Assembly: GCF_000702945.1 (NCBI RefSeq)
Contig: NZ_JNLE01000003.1
Location: 3,209,501 to 3,273,500, forward strand
Direction: 5' to 3'
Source of the DNA: Clostridium sp. KNHs205
GTDB taxonomy: Bacteria; Bacillota; Clostridia; Lachnospirales; Lachnospiraceae
Length of the DNA: 64,000 nt
The notes under the pieces were generated by a model. The model did not search any database. It had not been told where the DNA came from and was given only the letters and a program-made list of their open reading frames with translations. Every line of letters starts with the position of its first letter. The stretch's first letter is position 1. Positions 8,939 to 18,742 of this stretch are shown here, piece by piece. A program made the translations under genes and the position numbers.

Positions 8939-9793
8939 ATGCAGAAAAGAGTTGCAGCCATACATGATATATCCTGCTTCGGCAGATGTTCCCTGACCGT
9001 AGCATTACCAATCCTGTCGGCAGGAGGTTATGAAACAAGTATAATTCCAACAGCGGTACTGTCAACTCATACAGGCGGTTTTGAAGGCTTCACCTTCAGA
9101 GATCTGACGGAGGATATCCTTCCTATTGCAGAACACTGGAAAACTCTAGATATTTCCTTTGATGCAATTTATACAGGATATCTGGGGTCCTTTGCGCAGT
9201 TGGATATGATCTCAAGGATATTTGATATGTATAAGAAAAAGGAAACTCTGATTGTTGTTGACCCGGTTATGGGAGACAACGGCAGATTATATACTTCTTT
9301 TAAAGAGGATTTTCCCAGAGGAATGGCAGGACTTTGTGAAAAGGCAGATATTATTGTTCCTAATATCACAGAAGCAGCGCTTTTAGTACAGGAACAGTAC
9401 CTGGAAGGTCCTTATACACCGGAATATATAGAAAGATTACTTAAAAAGATGGCTGAGTTTGGAGCAAAAAAAGTTGTACTTACAGGAGTTTATTTCGAGG
9501 AAGGCCAGATTGGTGCAGCAGCTTATGACAGCACTTGCAGGCAGACAGTTTATTCTCTCGGAGAGAAAGTACCCGGAATGTACCATGGAACGGGTGATGT
9601 GTTCTCAAGTGTTCTATTAACCGGGCTGTTAAGCGGATTTTCCATGGAGGAGGCTTTAAAGCTGGCTGTTGATTTTACAGCCGGGGCAATAAACAGAACC
9701 TACAAAGCCGGAACAGATAATCGCTTTGGCGTGAATTTTGAAGAAGGCCTTTATGAGCTGGCAAAAGTATGTTCAGAGAACAGGAAAATCTAA
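8939..9793 (+). CDS. pdxY: Pyridoxamine/pyridoxal kinase (ribokinase-fold)
   Basis: This 284-residue cytosolic enzyme phosphorylates vitamin B6 vitamers with ATP in the pyridoxal phosphate salvage pathway. The N-terminal HDISCFGRCSLTVALPIL and PTAVLSTHTGG segments bind the vitamer. VVDPVMGDNG (about 104-113) and the GTGD anion hole (217-220, with catalytic Asp220) are present. The ribosome site AGGAGGA precedes ATG. The pdxY name follows the family; the exact PdxK/PdxY assignment is not certain. Confidence 0.88.
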   Translation: MQKRVAAIHDISCFGRCSLTVALPILSAGGYETSIIPTAVLSTHTGGFEGFTFRDLTEDILPIAEHWKTLDISFDAIYTGYLGSFAQLDMISRIFDMYKKKETLIVVDPVMGDNGRLYTSFKEDFPRGMAGLCEKADIIVPNITEAALLVQEQYLEGPYTPEYIERLLKKMAEFGAKKVVLTGVYFEEGQIGAAAYDSTCRQTVYSLGEKVPGMYHGTGDVFSSVLLTGLLSGFSMEEALKLAVDFTAGAINRTYKAGTDNRFGVNFEEGLYELAKVCSENRKI

Positions 9794-9862
9794 AAAACGT
9801 GTATGGATACACAACCTCTTTCATAGATTGTAAAAAGCAAGCAAAGGAAAAGAGGGAGTGTT

Positions 9863-10693
9863 TTGAAGCAGGAAGGTTATGTACTTCTTATAAATCAAAC
9901 AGATTACGATTGGATTCTGATTAGAAATCTTAAAGTAAACATGAAGAATTTCTGCTTTCCCGGGCGAATTAAAAGGCAGACAGAGGCAGTTGCCTATGTG
10001 GAATGGGAGGAGACAGCTGCTGTAGGCTCACAAAATCTTGCAGCAGCTGTTTGCTATCAATTGGAGCATACGGACAGTTCCTTTATTGTTCTGGCCTATG
10101 AGGACCATGAAAGCAAAGATTTAAGGGTTTACTTCGAAAATATGGCATCAAAGAATATCACAGAAAGGGAGACAAAATCCTTAGGTTGGATAAATGGAGG
10201 CACCTTGCGTCTGATTCTGTCAGAGCCTGGTGAAGGTGAGCTTCATCGCCTTGATATCTCTTCTGATTATGGGGAAGTTGCAAAAGCAAAGAATTACATC
10301 AAGGGATTTGAACAGGCAGAAAGGGTTAATAACATTATAACTCCTGAAGCAGTGGAACAGACTTCCGTCAACTGGTTTGGGAAATTTAAAGGTATCGGGA
10401 CACTTGATAATCTTTATCTCAGGGCAAGCTGCTTCTGGGAAGAATGTGTTATTACCTTACAGGGAGCCAAAGACTGTAATCTGATATTTACACTCACCCT
10501 GATTGTCGGCGGAGAACTTGTTAAGGACAGTTTGCTTAAGGACATCTATCTTTATAGTGATCAGATAAAAATTCTCAGGATACCTGTAGGTAAAATGACC
10601 ACTGTTGTGCTTGCCGGTACTGTTAAAAGCAATACCACAAATGAAGTGTCAGTTGATGTGACGCTAACTGGTGTCTGCAAAAAAAACATGTAA
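9863..10693 (+). CDS. Predicted beta-sandwich protein adjacent to lipase
   Basis: This 276-residue protein starts at TTG 9863 with AGAGGGA eight bases upstream. It has no signal peptide or membrane span. The N-terminal half (YVLLINQTDYDWILIRN, then FPGRIKRQTEAVAYVEWE, then SLGWINGGTLRLILSE) resembles, from memory, the beta-sandwich domain that precedes phospholipase C-like domains in some fungal and bacterial proteins. The C-terminal half (about 165-276) looks like a second all-beta domain. Only 26 bases separate it from the lipase gene, so a shared role in lipid binding is plausible but unproven. Confidence 0.65.
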   Translation: MKQEGYVLLINQTDYDWILIRNLKVNMKNFCFPGRIKRQTEAVAYVEWEETAAVGSQNLAAAVCYQLEHTDSSFIVLAYEDHESKDLRVYFENMASKNITERETKSLGWINGGTLRLILSEPGEGELHRLDISSDYGEVAKAKNYIKGFEQAERVNNIITPEAVEQTSVNWFGKFKGIGTLDNLYLRASCFWEECVITLQGAKDCNLIFTLTLIVGGELVKDSLLKDIYLYSDQIKILRIPVGKMTTVVLAGTVKSNTTNEVSVDVTLTGVCKKNM

Positions 10694-10719
10694 ATTACCC
10701 ATAAATTTTAATCATTCTA

Positions 10720-11745
10720 TTGAAGAAGTATCACAAGCAGTCTTGGGATACATGGGGAGCAGGTTATAATTTATCGATCGTTGATAGAGAAATGGTGGTG
10801 ACTATGTTTGACAGTAAGGATTCCATGGCTATGTTAGCAGCTTCTATGATGGCATATACTATTAAGGGAGGAAAGCTGCCGGTTTATTATCGTATCAGGA
10901 TTGATGAGTGGCTGAATGGAAGACCGGTTAACTGGTATAAGAGGGCTGGGTTCACAGATAAAATCTATACCTTTTCTGCGGGTCTTAATAATATACATGC
11001 CGGATTAATGGGAATAGCGGGAAATAGGCTTATAATTGCATTAAGAGGAACAGACGGGGATGGTACTTTGGAGGGAAGTATCCTGGATTGGCTGAATAAT
11101 TTTATTGCTTTACCTGTGCCTTTTACTCCGTATAGCAGGGGTTTCGTCCACGCAGGATTTTTAAGTGCTGCAGAAAGCCTCAAGACGGATATGTTAACAC
11201 AGGCAGTAATACTTTATGATAAACTGAAAGTCAGTGGCCTGGAGCCGGAAATCATAGTTACCGGCCATAGCAAAGGCGGAGCCGTTGCCTGCTTAATGGC
11301 AGAGATGCTGGCAGAAATAAACAAAGAAGAATATAAGAGCAGGATATCTGTATATACCTTTGGTGCTCCAAGAGTTGGAGACAGGATATTTGCTGAAAAT
11401 TACAAGCTGAAACACTATCGTTACGAGGCTTTTTTAGATATTGTCTGCCATCTGCCTTTAACTGAACAGGAAATGACCTTATTAAAGCGACTTGGACCTG
11501 TTCAGGAATTATTTGCCGAATGTTTTAAGCTGCCCGCTTATAAATCTGTAGGAGAGGAAATCTGTGTGTATCATGAAGCGGATAATTTTGGAGCATACCC
11601 GGCAGATACAATAAATATCTCAGGGGAGACCCTTAATTCTTTTTGTGCAATAGAACAGGTAATACGTTACGGAGCATTGCAAATACTGTCAAACAGTCAT
11701 GGAAAAGACTACTATCTGCTTGACAAATACACTGTGTTACATTAA
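10720..11745 (+). CDS. Class 3 lipase-like alpha/beta hydrolase
   Basis: The protein is up to 341 residues. It carries the nucleophile elbow GHSKGG (Ser about residue 184), preceded by LIIALRGTDGDG and followed by YTFGAPRVGDRIF, the hallmarks of class 3 lipases. The Asp is probably in the EAFLDIVCHLP stretch and the His near the C-terminal SHGKDYYLL. No secretion signal is visible, so it is probably cytosolic. The start is uncertain: TTG 10720 lacks a clear ribosome site, and in-frame ATG codons at 10792 and 10804 are alternatives. It probably forms an operon with the preceding beta-sandwich gene. Confidence 0.82.
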   Translation: MKKYHKQSWDTWGAGYNLSIVDREMVVTMFDSKDSMAMLAASMMAYTIKGGKLPVYYRIRIDEWLNGRPVNWYKRAGFTDKIYTFSAGLNNIHAGLMGIAGNRLIIALRGTDGDGTLEGSILDWLNNFIALPVPFTPYSRGFVHAGFLSAAESLKTDMLTQAVILYDKLKVSGLEPEIIVTGHSKGGAVACLMAEMLAEINKEEYKSRISVYTFGAPRVGDRIFAENYKLKHYRYEAFLDIVCHLPLTEQEMTLLKRLGPVQELFAECFKLPAYKSVGEEICVYHEADNFGAYPADTINISGETLNSFCAIEQVIRYGALQILSNSHGKDYYLLDKYTVLH

Positions 11746-11885
11746 AGTATTCTTAAGAATATACTTAGTTTTATTTATTCGCGGATTTTATTTTTCGGTA
11801 TTCTTTACACACTTAATACAATACAGTTCCTGTTAACAAAGAAGGCGGATGTATAAGAAACCGAAATTTATATCGTGTGATAAAG

Positions 11886-11904
11886 GGCAGCATTCCATGC
11901 TGCC
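11886..11904 (+). terminator. Short perfect hairpin after lipase gene
   Basis: GGCAGCAT / ATGCTGCC with a 3-base loop lies about 140 bases after the lipase stop. The T content downstream is modest (AAATTCTGTTATT), so terminator strength is doubtful. The rest of the 11746-12182 gap before hisS shows no T-box motif and nothing else recognisable. Confidence 0.4.
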
Positions 11905-12182
11905 AAATTCTGTTATTAGGGTACGTTTGTAATTTGCTTGCGCTGGGTTATGTTCTGTTTGCGGGAGCAAATTTGCTAAAGTAGTCAATTGTATGAGATG
12001 TTTATAAGAGACATTTAATAAGAGATGATATGCAATAGACAGTAATTAAGGTGCTGTTTTGGAGACGAAAAGGCCATTTGTCCGGAAATGAAAGCAGTGA
12101 TGTGAATGGCGCGGACAGAATAGCAAATTGGATTTTTTATATTCACCTGTAATAATAATTTTTGAAAGAAGGAAGAACAGCT

Positions 12183-13421
12183 ATGAAAATTTCTACCGTA
12201 AAAGGAACCAATGATTATTTACCGAAAGAAGCAGCCCTTAGGGACTATTTAATGGATCAGATATTAAAAACCTACCAATCCTGCGGTTTTCAGAGAATTA
12301 TGACACCGGTCATTGAGGATATTGAGAATTTGGATAAAAGTGAAGGCGGCGAGAATCTGAACCTTATCTTTAAGATATTAAAAAGAGGGGATAAATTAGA
12401 GAAAGCACTAGAGGCAAAAGATGAAAAAGAACTCAGTGATATGGGCCTTCGCTATGATCTTACCTTACCCCTCAGCAGATATTATGCCAGCAACAGGGAC
12501 AAGCTGCTTGCACCCTTTAAATGCATTCAGATAGACAGAGTCTACCGCGCGGAACGTCCTCAGAAAGGCCGTTTAAGAGAGTTCTATCAATGTGATATTG
12601 ACATCATTGGAACCACCTCACTGACAGCAGAGGTTGAACTTATTATAACAACCGCTCAGGCACTTAAGAATATCGGAATCGGTGAATTCAAGGTAAAGAT
12701 CAACAATAGAAAGCTTCTAAAAGCCATTCTGACTACTGCTGGCTTTGGAGCAGAAGAGCTTGACAGTGTCTGCATATCGATTGATAAGCTGGATAAGATC
12801 GGACTTGACGGGGTCAAGAACGAACTTGCAGTTAAAGGATATGCTACTGCCAGTATTGAAAAGCTTGCAGAGATACTCTCCACAAAACCTTTTACCTTAA
12901 GTAAAGCAGCTGAAATTTGCCCGGAAGAAGAGAGCTTAAAGGAAATTCAGTTTATCCTGGACTCTGTAAAAGCTGTAAACAGTGAATTAGAGATTGATTA
13001 TGATATTACCCTTATCAGAGGACAGGGTTACTATACCGGTACTGTCTTTGAAGTAGAAAGTACCAAATTCAGAGGTGCAATAGCAGGTGGCGGAAGATAC
13101 GATAACCTAATCGGTAAATTCTTAAATGACAGTGTACCTGCGGTTGGATTCTCTATCGGCTTTGAAAGGATTTTCGGAATCTTAACGGATATCGGCTATC
13201 AGATACCGGACAGAAAGAAGCAGCTTGCAGTTATTTATGATGAGAAGGATTTTCTTGCAGCTATGGAGACTGCTAAGAATTTCCGTGAGACCTACAACGT
13301 TGCACTGTATGTGAAACCTAAAAAGACCGGTAAATTTATTGACAGACTGGAAGAGCAGGGCTATGATGGTTTCTTTATCTACGGACAGTCAGAAGAAGTA
13401 CAATTGATAGGGAATAAATAG
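12183..13421 (+). CDS. hisS: Histidine--tRNA ligase
   Basis: This 412-residue class II aminoacyl-tRNA synthetase charges tRNA-His. Motif 1 lies near the N-terminus (GTNDYLPKE, then PVIEDIENL). Motif 2 is RVYRAERPQKGRLREFYQCD. The histidine-specific RGQGYYTGTVFEV and motif 3 GFSIGFERIF are all present. The C-terminal anticodon-binding domain is short. ATG 12183 is chosen because GAAGGAAG lies nine bases upstream; an earlier TTG at 12162 overlaps that site. It is monocistronic and followed by a strong terminator. Confidence 0.95.
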   Translation: MKISTVKGTNDYLPKEAALRDYLMDQILKTYQSCGFQRIMTPVIEDIENLDKSEGGENLNLIFKILKRGDKLEKALEAKDEKELSDMGLRYDLTLPLSRYYASNRDKLLAPFKCIQIDRVYRAERPQKGRLREFYQCDIDIIGTTSLTAEVELIITTAQALKNIGIGEFKVKINNRKLLKAILTTAGFGAEELDSVCISIDKLDKIGLDGVKNELAVKGYATASIEKLAEILSTKPFTLSKAAEICPEEESLKEIQFILDSVKAVNSELEIDYDITLIRGQGYYTGTVFEVESTKFRGAIAGGGRYDNLIGKFLNDSVPAVGFSIGFERIFGILTDIGYQIPDRKKQLAVIYDEKDFLAAMETAKNFRETYNVALYVKPKKTGKFIDRLEEQGYDGFFIYGQSEEVQLIGNK

Positions 13422-13467
13422 TTCCCCAAAATGCCTTTTAGTAAATTTCGTTAAGTTATAATAGCGG

Positions 13468-13516
13468 CTTGTCAAATGACAGTTTTTATATGTCATTTGA
13501 CAAGTTTTATTTTTGG
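13468..13516 (+). terminator. Strong rho-independent terminator of hisS
   Basis: The 14-bp stem CTTGTCAAATGACA (13468-13481) / TGTCATTTGACAAG (13491-13504) is followed by TTTTATTTTT. Confidence 0.92.
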
Positions 13517-13563
13517 CTGAGCTGTTATAATAAAATTTTAACAATTATTTAAGAGTATTTTTT

Positions 13564-13592
13564 TTGATTTTGGTACCTCCATTATGTATAAT
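13564..13592 (+). promoter_or_regulatory. Sigma-A-type promoter of the ABC exporter gene
   Basis: TTGATT (13564-13569), a 17-base spacer and a perfect TATAAT (13587-13592) lie about 45 bases upstream of the TTG start. Confidence 0.75.
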
Positions 13593-13638
13593 GACAGGAA
13601 CGTGGCAAAATACTTAAGACATAAGGAGGAAAAAAAGT

Positions 13639-15990
13639 TTGCTGGAATTAAAGAATATAAAGAGATCGTATAATGTCGGGGGCATAGAGACCAAGGCTCT
13701 TGACGGAATCAGTGTTGCCTTCAGGCAAAAGGAATTTGTAGCAATACTTGGAACAAGCGGTTCTGGAAAGACTACCTGTTTGAATATCATCGGAGGACTG
13801 GACAGGTATGATTCCGGAGATCTTGTAATCAAGGGTAAGAAAACAGCGGATTTTACCGATAGGGATTGGGATGCCTATCGAAACAATTCCATAGGGTTTG
13901 TATTTCAGAGCTATAATCTTATCATGCATCTTAGTATTGTAGCAAATGTGGAGCTTGGAATGACCTTAAGTGGCGTGTCAGCGGAAGAAAAGCACAGAAG
14001 AGCTATCGAAGTACTGGAAAAAGTAGGACTGAAAGAACATCTGCATAAGAAACCCAATCAGCTCTCCGGCGGACAGATGCAGCGTGTGGCCATAGCCAGA
14101 GCATTGGCAAATGATCCGGAGATTCTTTTGTGTGATGAACCCACCGGCGCCCTGGACAGCAATACCAGTATTCAGATTATGGAATTAATCAAAGAAGTTG
14201 CCAAAGAACGACTGGTAATCATGGTGACTCACAATCCGGAACTGGCTGAAAGTTATGCTGACCGTATTATAAGGTTTCAGGATGGTAAGATCATATCCGA
14301 TACCCATCCTCATATGGAAAGGCCAAAAGGTGATGAGTTTAAGCTTAAAAAGACCAGTATGAGTTTTCTTACAGCCTTAAGGCTTTCCTTTAACAATATC
14401 CGTACAAAGAAGGGCAGGACCATATTAACTGCTTTTGCTTCCAGTATCGGTATTATCGGAATTGCAGTTATATTAAGTTTATCAACCGGTTTTCAGACTC
14501 AGATTGATGACTTCCAAAGAGATGCCATGGCGGAGTTCCCTATTATTATTTCCCAGTCAGCTACTACCGTTGATGCGGAGAGCCTGGAGAAAATGCGGGA
14601 AGAGAGAAACAGTGAGGAAGCAGAATCCTTCAAAGAAACAGATAAAGTTACTCTTTATGATCCTGCTGATACGCAAATTTCCCACAGAAATATCTTTACG
14701 CAGGATTATTTGGATTACTTAAATAAGATTGATCCTGAAATCTGCAGCAGCATCGGGTATTCCAGATTGGTATCCATGAATATGGTCCGTAAGGTAGATG
14801 ACAACGTAATACCTGTCTCCTTAAGCTCCCAGAGCCAGAGTTCCGGTAACGGCAGTTCAGGAGCCGCACTTACAGGTTCTATGGGGTTATCCTCTTACCC
14901 TAAGCAATTAAAAGCAGAGGAAGAGTCTTATCTTACAAAGAACTATGATCTGTTATCCGGGGATTATCCCACAAAAGAAACAGACCTGGTACTGGTAATC
15001 GATACCAGAAACCGTGTGGATTATAATATCCTTAAAGGCCTTGGTTTTGAGACAGATGGAAAAGACAGTATTAATTTTAATGACATAGTGGGAACAGAAT
15101 TTAAAATTGTACCAAATGATGTATACTATGTACCCACGGAAGCAGGAAGTTATTTGCCGGGCAATGATTATCAGGCTATGTTTGATTCAGCAGATTCCAT
15201 TACTGTCAGGATAGCTGGTGTGGTGCGCCAGAAGGAAGAGGTTACCATGGGGCTCCTGCTTCCGGGTATCGCCTACAGCGATGAATTATCGGAACTTGTA
15301 ATAGACAGTGCCAAAGATTCCGCAATTGTAAAAGCCCAGGAAAACAGTGACAGGAACGTGATTACCATGGAAGAATTAACGGAGGACACCAAAGACGTAT
15401 TTTTATCCTACCTTGGAGGAAATGCAACTCCATATGTAATCATGGTTTATCCCGATAATTTTGAAGATAAGGATGCTGTAACAGCTTATCTGGACCAGTA
15501 TAATACTGGTAAAGATTCAAAAGACCAGATAGTTTATACAGATCTGGCAGCAACCATGTCCAGTCTGACCAGCGGCATTATGGATGGTATTACCATCGTT
15601 CTCGTAGCCTTTGCGGCAATATCACTGGTAGTAAGCCTTATTATGATATCCATTATAACCTATACCTCTGTATTGGAACGCACAAAGGAAATCGGTATAT
15701 TAAGGGCATTGGGAGCCAGAAAGAAAGATATTACCCGTGTATTTGACGCAGAAACAACCATCCTTGGAATCTTTTCCGGTTTACTTGGTGTTGTACTGGC
15801 ATGGGCTTTGACCTTTCCCATCAATGCAATCTTATTTAATATTACGGAACTGGAAGGTGTAGCTTCACTTAAGATTGAACATGCGGTATTTCTGGTTGCC
15901 ATCAGTACCATTCTTACTGTATTAGGCGGTCATATTCCAGCAAAAATGGCCTCCAGAAAGAATGCCATTGAAGCTTTGAGGTCAGAATAG
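13639..15990 (+). CDS. Fused ABC transporter ATPase-permease (MacB/FtsX type)
   Basis: In this 783-residue protein, residues 1-225 are an ABC ATPase with [24 protein letters not shown] and Walker [13 protein letters not shown]. The FtsX-type permease follows. It has one span near 258-280, a large extracytoplasmic domain (about 285-640), and three C-terminal spans with [18 protein letters not shown] between the first two. Such type VII systems export peptides or transduce envelope stress rather than move substrate through a channel. The TTG start is preceded by AAGGAGGA. No peptide substrate gene is adjacent. Confidence 0.92.
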   Translation: MLELKNIKRSYNVGGIETKALDGISVAFRQKEFVAILGTSGSGKTTCLNIIGGLDRYDSGDLVIKGKKTADFTDRDWDAYRNNSIGFVFQSYNLIMHLSIVANVELGMTLSGVSAEEKHRRAIEVLEKVGLKEHLHKKPNQLSGGQMQRVAIARALANDPEILLCDEPTGALDSNTSIQIMELIKEVAKERLVIMVTHNPELAESYADRIIRFQDGKIISDTHPHMERPKGDEFKLKKTSMSFLTALRLSFNNIRTKKGRTILTAFASSIGIIGIAVILSLSTGFQTQIDDFQRDAMAEFPIIISQSATTVDAESLEKMREERNSEEAESFKETDKVTLYDPADTQISHRNIFTQDYLDYLNKIDPEICSSIGYSRLVSMNMVRKVDDNVIPVSLSSQSQSSGNGSSGAALTGSMGLSSYPKQLKAEEESYLTKNYDLLSGDYPTKETDLVLVIDTRNRVDYNILKGLGFETDGKDSINFNDIVGTEFKIVPNDVYYVPTEAGSYLPGNDYQAMFDSADSITVRIAGVVRQKEEVTMGLLLPGIAYSDELSELVIDSAKDSAIVKAQENSDRNVITMEELTEDTKDVFLSYLGGNATPYVIMVYPDNFEDKDAVTAYLDQYNTGKDSKDQIVYTDLAATMSSLTSGIMDGITIVLVAFAAISLVVSLIMISIITYTSVLERTKEIGILRALGARKKDITRVFDAETTILGIFSGLLGVVLAWALTFPINAILFNITELEGVASLKIEHAVFLVAISTILTVLGGHIPAKMASRKNAIEALRSE

Positions 15991-16017
15991 TAAGTAACCA
16001 GTTACTAAGGTTATTGA

Positions 16018-16035
16018 ATTGTGCTGCAGCACAAT
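16018..16035. other. Perfect 18-bp palindrome
   Basis: ATTGTGCTGCAGCACAAT is fully self-complementary. A shorter palindrome AGTAACCAGTTACT lies just after the exporter stop. A small hairpin TATGTG/CACATA followed by AATTTTTT (about 16101-16126) probably terminates the exporter transcript. The 18-bp site may be part of that terminator region or an operator for the downstream importer. Confidence 0.5.
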
Positions 16036-16136
16036 GTATTGTGTCGAAAATATATGAAAATATACATGGAATAAACGTTTTATCGAAATAATTATTATAA
16101 TATGTGCTAAAACACATAAATTTTTTGAAAAAACAC

Positions 16137-16164
16137 TTGCTTCTTTTAGAAATACGTGTATAAT
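16137..16164 (+). promoter_or_regulatory. Promoter of the pyrimidine importer operon
   Basis: TTGCTT (16137-16142), a 16-base spacer and TATAAT (16159-16164) predict transcription starting near 16171. This places the upstream in-frame ATG at 16163 inside the -10 box, so it is not a translation start. Confidence 0.75.
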
Positions 16165-16180
16165 GAATCACATGATTCGT

Positions 16181-16240
16181 AGGGCAATGGCGCAGGAAAA
16201 GGCGCTGTTGCCCTTTTGCTTTGGTATAGAGCGAAAGGAG
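16181..16240 (+). promoter_or_regulatory. Structured leader with mutually exclusive hairpins over the ribosome site
   Basis: A 13-bp hairpin, AGGGCAATGGCGC (16181-16193) with GCGCTGTTGCCCT (16202-16214), starts about 10 bases into the predicted transcript. Its last three bases overlap a second possible stem, CCTTTTGCT (16212-16220) with AGCGAAAGG (16230-16238), which would bury the AAAGGAG ribosome site of the ATPase gene. The two stems compete. This is the layout of a small translational switch, but it matches no riboswitch family I recognise. Confidence 0.5.
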
Positions 16241-16246
16241 CCTTTC

Positions 16247-17020
16247 ATGGAAAACACTAATATCGAGATAAAATTGAATAATGTCAGTATGATTTATCAG
16301 GCAGACAACAATGAGGTTACCGCATTAACCGGTGTCAGCCTGGACATACAGAAAGGTGAATTTATCTCCCTCCTTGGGCCTTCCGGCTGCGGAAAGACAA
16401 CACTGCTTCGAATAGTGGCTGACCTGTTAAAGCCCACAGGCGGAGAAGTCCTTATAGAGGGAAGTTCAACGGAATCAGCGAGACTTAACCGTAAATATGG
16501 AATGGTATTTCAGAGTCCGGTACTTTATGAATGGCGGACAGTAAGAAAGAACATTGAAATGCCGCTGGAACTGATGAAGGTTAAGAAAGAAGACAGAAAA
16601 GCCAGAGCTGAAAAGATGCTCGACTTAGTAGGACTCACAACCTTTGCAGAGCATTATCCCCATCAGCTAAGCGGTGGTATGCAGCAAAGGGTAGGTATAG
16701 CAAGAGCCTTGGCCTTAAGACCGGAAATCCTATTAATGGATGAACCTTTCTCTGCTTTGGATGAATTCACAAGAGAGAAGCTTCATGAAGATTTGCTTCG
16801 AATCTGGAGTAAAACCAATAAGACGGTTATCTTTGTAACACACAATATAGCAGAAGCTGTGTTCCTATCTGACAGAGTCTGTGTCCTCTCACCTCATCCC
16901 GGAAGACTTTCGGCAGTAGTAGATATTGATCTGCCAAGACCCAGAAGCAAAGAAATAAAGGATACCTTTGAATTTACTACTTTGGTAGCGAAAGTAAGAA
17001 ACAGCTTTGAAGGAGTATAG
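16247..17020 (+). CDS. ABC importer ATP-binding protein (SsuB/TauB/ThiZ-like)
   Basis: This 257-residue ATPase energises the importer encoded with it. It has Walker A GPSGCGKTT, Q-loop FQSPVLYEWRTV, signature LSGGMQQRVGIARAL, Walker B ILLMDEPFSALD and the switch histidine in VTHNIAEAV. The sequence is typical of the nitrate/sulfonate/pyrimidine-precursor family. ATG 16247 is used because AAAGGAG lies just upstream, and because the longer in-frame reading would begin inside the promoter. The transported compound is inferred from the downstream pyrimidine-degradation genes. Confidence 0.9.
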   Translation: MENTNIEIKLNNVSMIYQADNNEVTALTGVSLDIQKGEFISLLGPSGCGKTTLLRIVADLLKPTGGEVLIEGSSTESARLNRKYGMVFQSPVLYEWRTVRKNIEMPLELMKVKKEDRKARAEKMLDLVGLTTFAEHYPHQLSGGMQQRVGIARALALRPEILLMDEPFSALDEFTREKLHEDLLRIWSKTNKTVIFVTHNIAEAVFLSDRVCVLSPHPGRLSAVVDIDLPRPRSKEIKDTFEFTTLVAKVRNSFEGV

Positions 17021-17052
17021 CAGAGGATTATAGCTGGGAAGGAGAGAAAACC

Positions 17053-17898
17053 TTGAAGATCTTAAAAAGAATCGGAGACACCAAAGGAGCAGTAACCCTG
17101 GTGTGGGCTCTTGGAATTATGATTGTCTGGGAAATCGGAGCTTTTTATGTTCAGGGAACTAAGAGGACACCTGAAAATGTATTACCGCATATTTACCAGA
17201 TAATAGGTTCGGTATTCAGTAACAAACCAGTAAGCAGCGGGCAGACAGCCCTTCAGATAGTAATCACCAACGCCGGTGCCACTCTTTTAAGAGCAGGAGC
17301 CGGTTTTTTTATTGGTATGCTAAGTGGCTTTATTCTGGCATTACTTATGAATCTGTCCGGCGTAATTGAAAAAATAGCCTTTCCATATCTCATGATAATC
17401 CAGATGATACCAATACTTGGAATGGCTCCCATCGTTCTTGCAATTACAAGAGATATCGGCATCAGCCGAATCGTAATTGCAGCAATCCTGACTTTCTATC
17501 CCGTAGCGGCTAATACCCTGGCCGGTTTTAAGTCCGTAGAACGGGAAAAGCATGATCTGATGTATATATGTGCAGCCAATAAATGGCAGGTGTATACAAA
17601 GACCTTAATACCTTCGGCTATTCCTTACTTTTTCACCGGACTAAAAATATCGGCACCTATGGCTATCACCGCTTCTATACTGGTAGATACCCTGCAGGGA
17701 GACGGTGGCCTTGGCTGCATGTTATCACAATCTTTGAAACATGCCATGTCTATTATGGTATTCTGGCAGATAGTACTGTTAAGTGCTATCATCGGTATAT
17801 TAAGTTTCTACTTGATGGGTGTAATAGAGAAACTGTTTATGCCTCATAAGAGGAAGAGGGTTTCAGGAGGGAGAAGGACTTATGAAGACAAAGAATAA
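17053..17898 (+). CDS. ABC importer permease 1
   Basis: This 281-residue membrane protein has about six spans and the binding-protein-dependent permease fold. The cytoplasmic coupling segment is near ICAANKWQVYTKTLIPSAIP. The start is TTG with GGAAGGAG upstream. Its 3' end overlaps the next permease gene by 17 bases, indicating translational coupling. It is expected to form a heterodimeric pore with that protein. Confidence 0.88.
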   Translation: MKILKRIGDTKGAVTLVWALGIMIVWEIGAFYVQGTKRTPENVLPHIYQIIGSVFSNKPVSSGQTALQIVITNAGATLLRAGAGFFIGMLSGFILALLMNLSGVIEKIAFPYLMIIQMIPILGMAPIVLAITRDIGISRIVIAAILTFYPVAANTLAGFKSVEREKHDLMYICAANKWQVYTKTLIPSAIPYFFTGLKISAPMAITASILVDTLQGDGGLGCMLSQSLKHAMSIMVFWQIVLLSAIIGILSFYLMGVIEKLFMPHKRKRVSGGRRTYEDKE

Positions 17899-18682
17899 AA
17901 AAGCTGCCGTAACTTCCTTTTTATATCCCTTAAGCTTTGGAGGGCTTATATTTGCTTTGTGGCAGACCGGAATTCTGCATAAAATACTTGGAACCGATGA
18001 ATTTACCTTACCTTTGCCATCACGTATCGGAAATATCATTCTGGATAATCTTCCAAAGATAGGGGGGAATATTCAGTCCACCGTAATCGTGGCAGTACTC
18101 GGTCTCCTGGCAGGTTCTCTGCTGGGGTATGCAGTTGCAATCCTTGCAACCATATTTCCCAGATGGGGAGGAGGGGGGCTTAATGTAGTATCTGCCTTTA
18201 ACGCAGTGCCTATTGTTGCTTTAGCTCCGGTTATCACTAACTGGACAAAGGATGTGAGCAAGGATGCCAGTGTACGAAGTATGGTTGCAAAAATTCTGGT
18301 GGTAATGGTAATCTGCACAGCAGCTATGAGCATTAACGCCTACAGGGGTCTGACAGAAGTAAAACCCTTCAGTGAAGATTTAATGAAGACTTATGCAGCT
18401 GATAAGTTTACCACTTTTGTTAAGCTAAGGCTGCCAAACAGTATCCCCTACATATTTATTGCCTTGAGAGTGAGTGTACCGGCCTGTGTTATCAGTGCAC
18501 TGGTCAGTGAATATTTCGCTGAATATATAACAGGGGTGGGAAGGCAGATAAGAGAGAATATTGTATTGGCTCAATATTCCACAGCCTGGGCTTATATTAC
18601 TGTAGCCTGTCTGATTGGAATTTTAATGTATATGATTCTTATGGTTTTTGAAGGTATTTTGCTGAAGCATCGCAGAAAGTAA
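17882..18682 (+). CDS. ABC importer permease 2
   Basis: This 266-residue paralogue of the preceding permease has a coupling loop near TYAADKFTTFVKLRLPNSIP and roughly six membrane spans. ATG 17882 lies inside the end of permease 1, with GGAGGGAG upstream. Two non-identical permeases with one ATPase fit a heteromeric importer of the NMT1/THI5-binding-protein class. Confidence 0.88.
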   Translation: MKTKNKKAAVTSFLYPLSFGGLIFALWQTGILHKILGTDEFTLPLPSRIGNIILDNLPKIGGNIQSTVIVAVLGLLAGSLLGYAVAILATIFPRWGGGGLNVVSAFNAVPIVALAPVITNWTKDVSKDASVRSMVAKILVVMVICTAAMSINAYRGLTEVKPFSEDLMKTYAADKFTTFVKLRLPNSIPYIFIALRVSVPACVISALVSEYFAEYITGVGRQIRENIVLAQYSTAWAYITVACLIGILMYMILMVFEGILLKHRRK

Positions 18683-18742
18683 TACAAGGCGGACTTTGGC
18701 TTAAATAAAAAGAATAAGGAAGCAAAATAAGGAGGAAACATC

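Noticed and set aside
11746..12182. T-box leader upstream of hisS
   Set aside because: No T-box consensus (GGTGG-type antiterminator) or specifier stem was found; only a short hairpin with a poor T tract.
16163..16246. N-terminal extension of the importer ATPase from ATG 16163
   Set aside because: That ATG lies within the predicted -10 box, and a proper ribosome site stands before ATG 16247.
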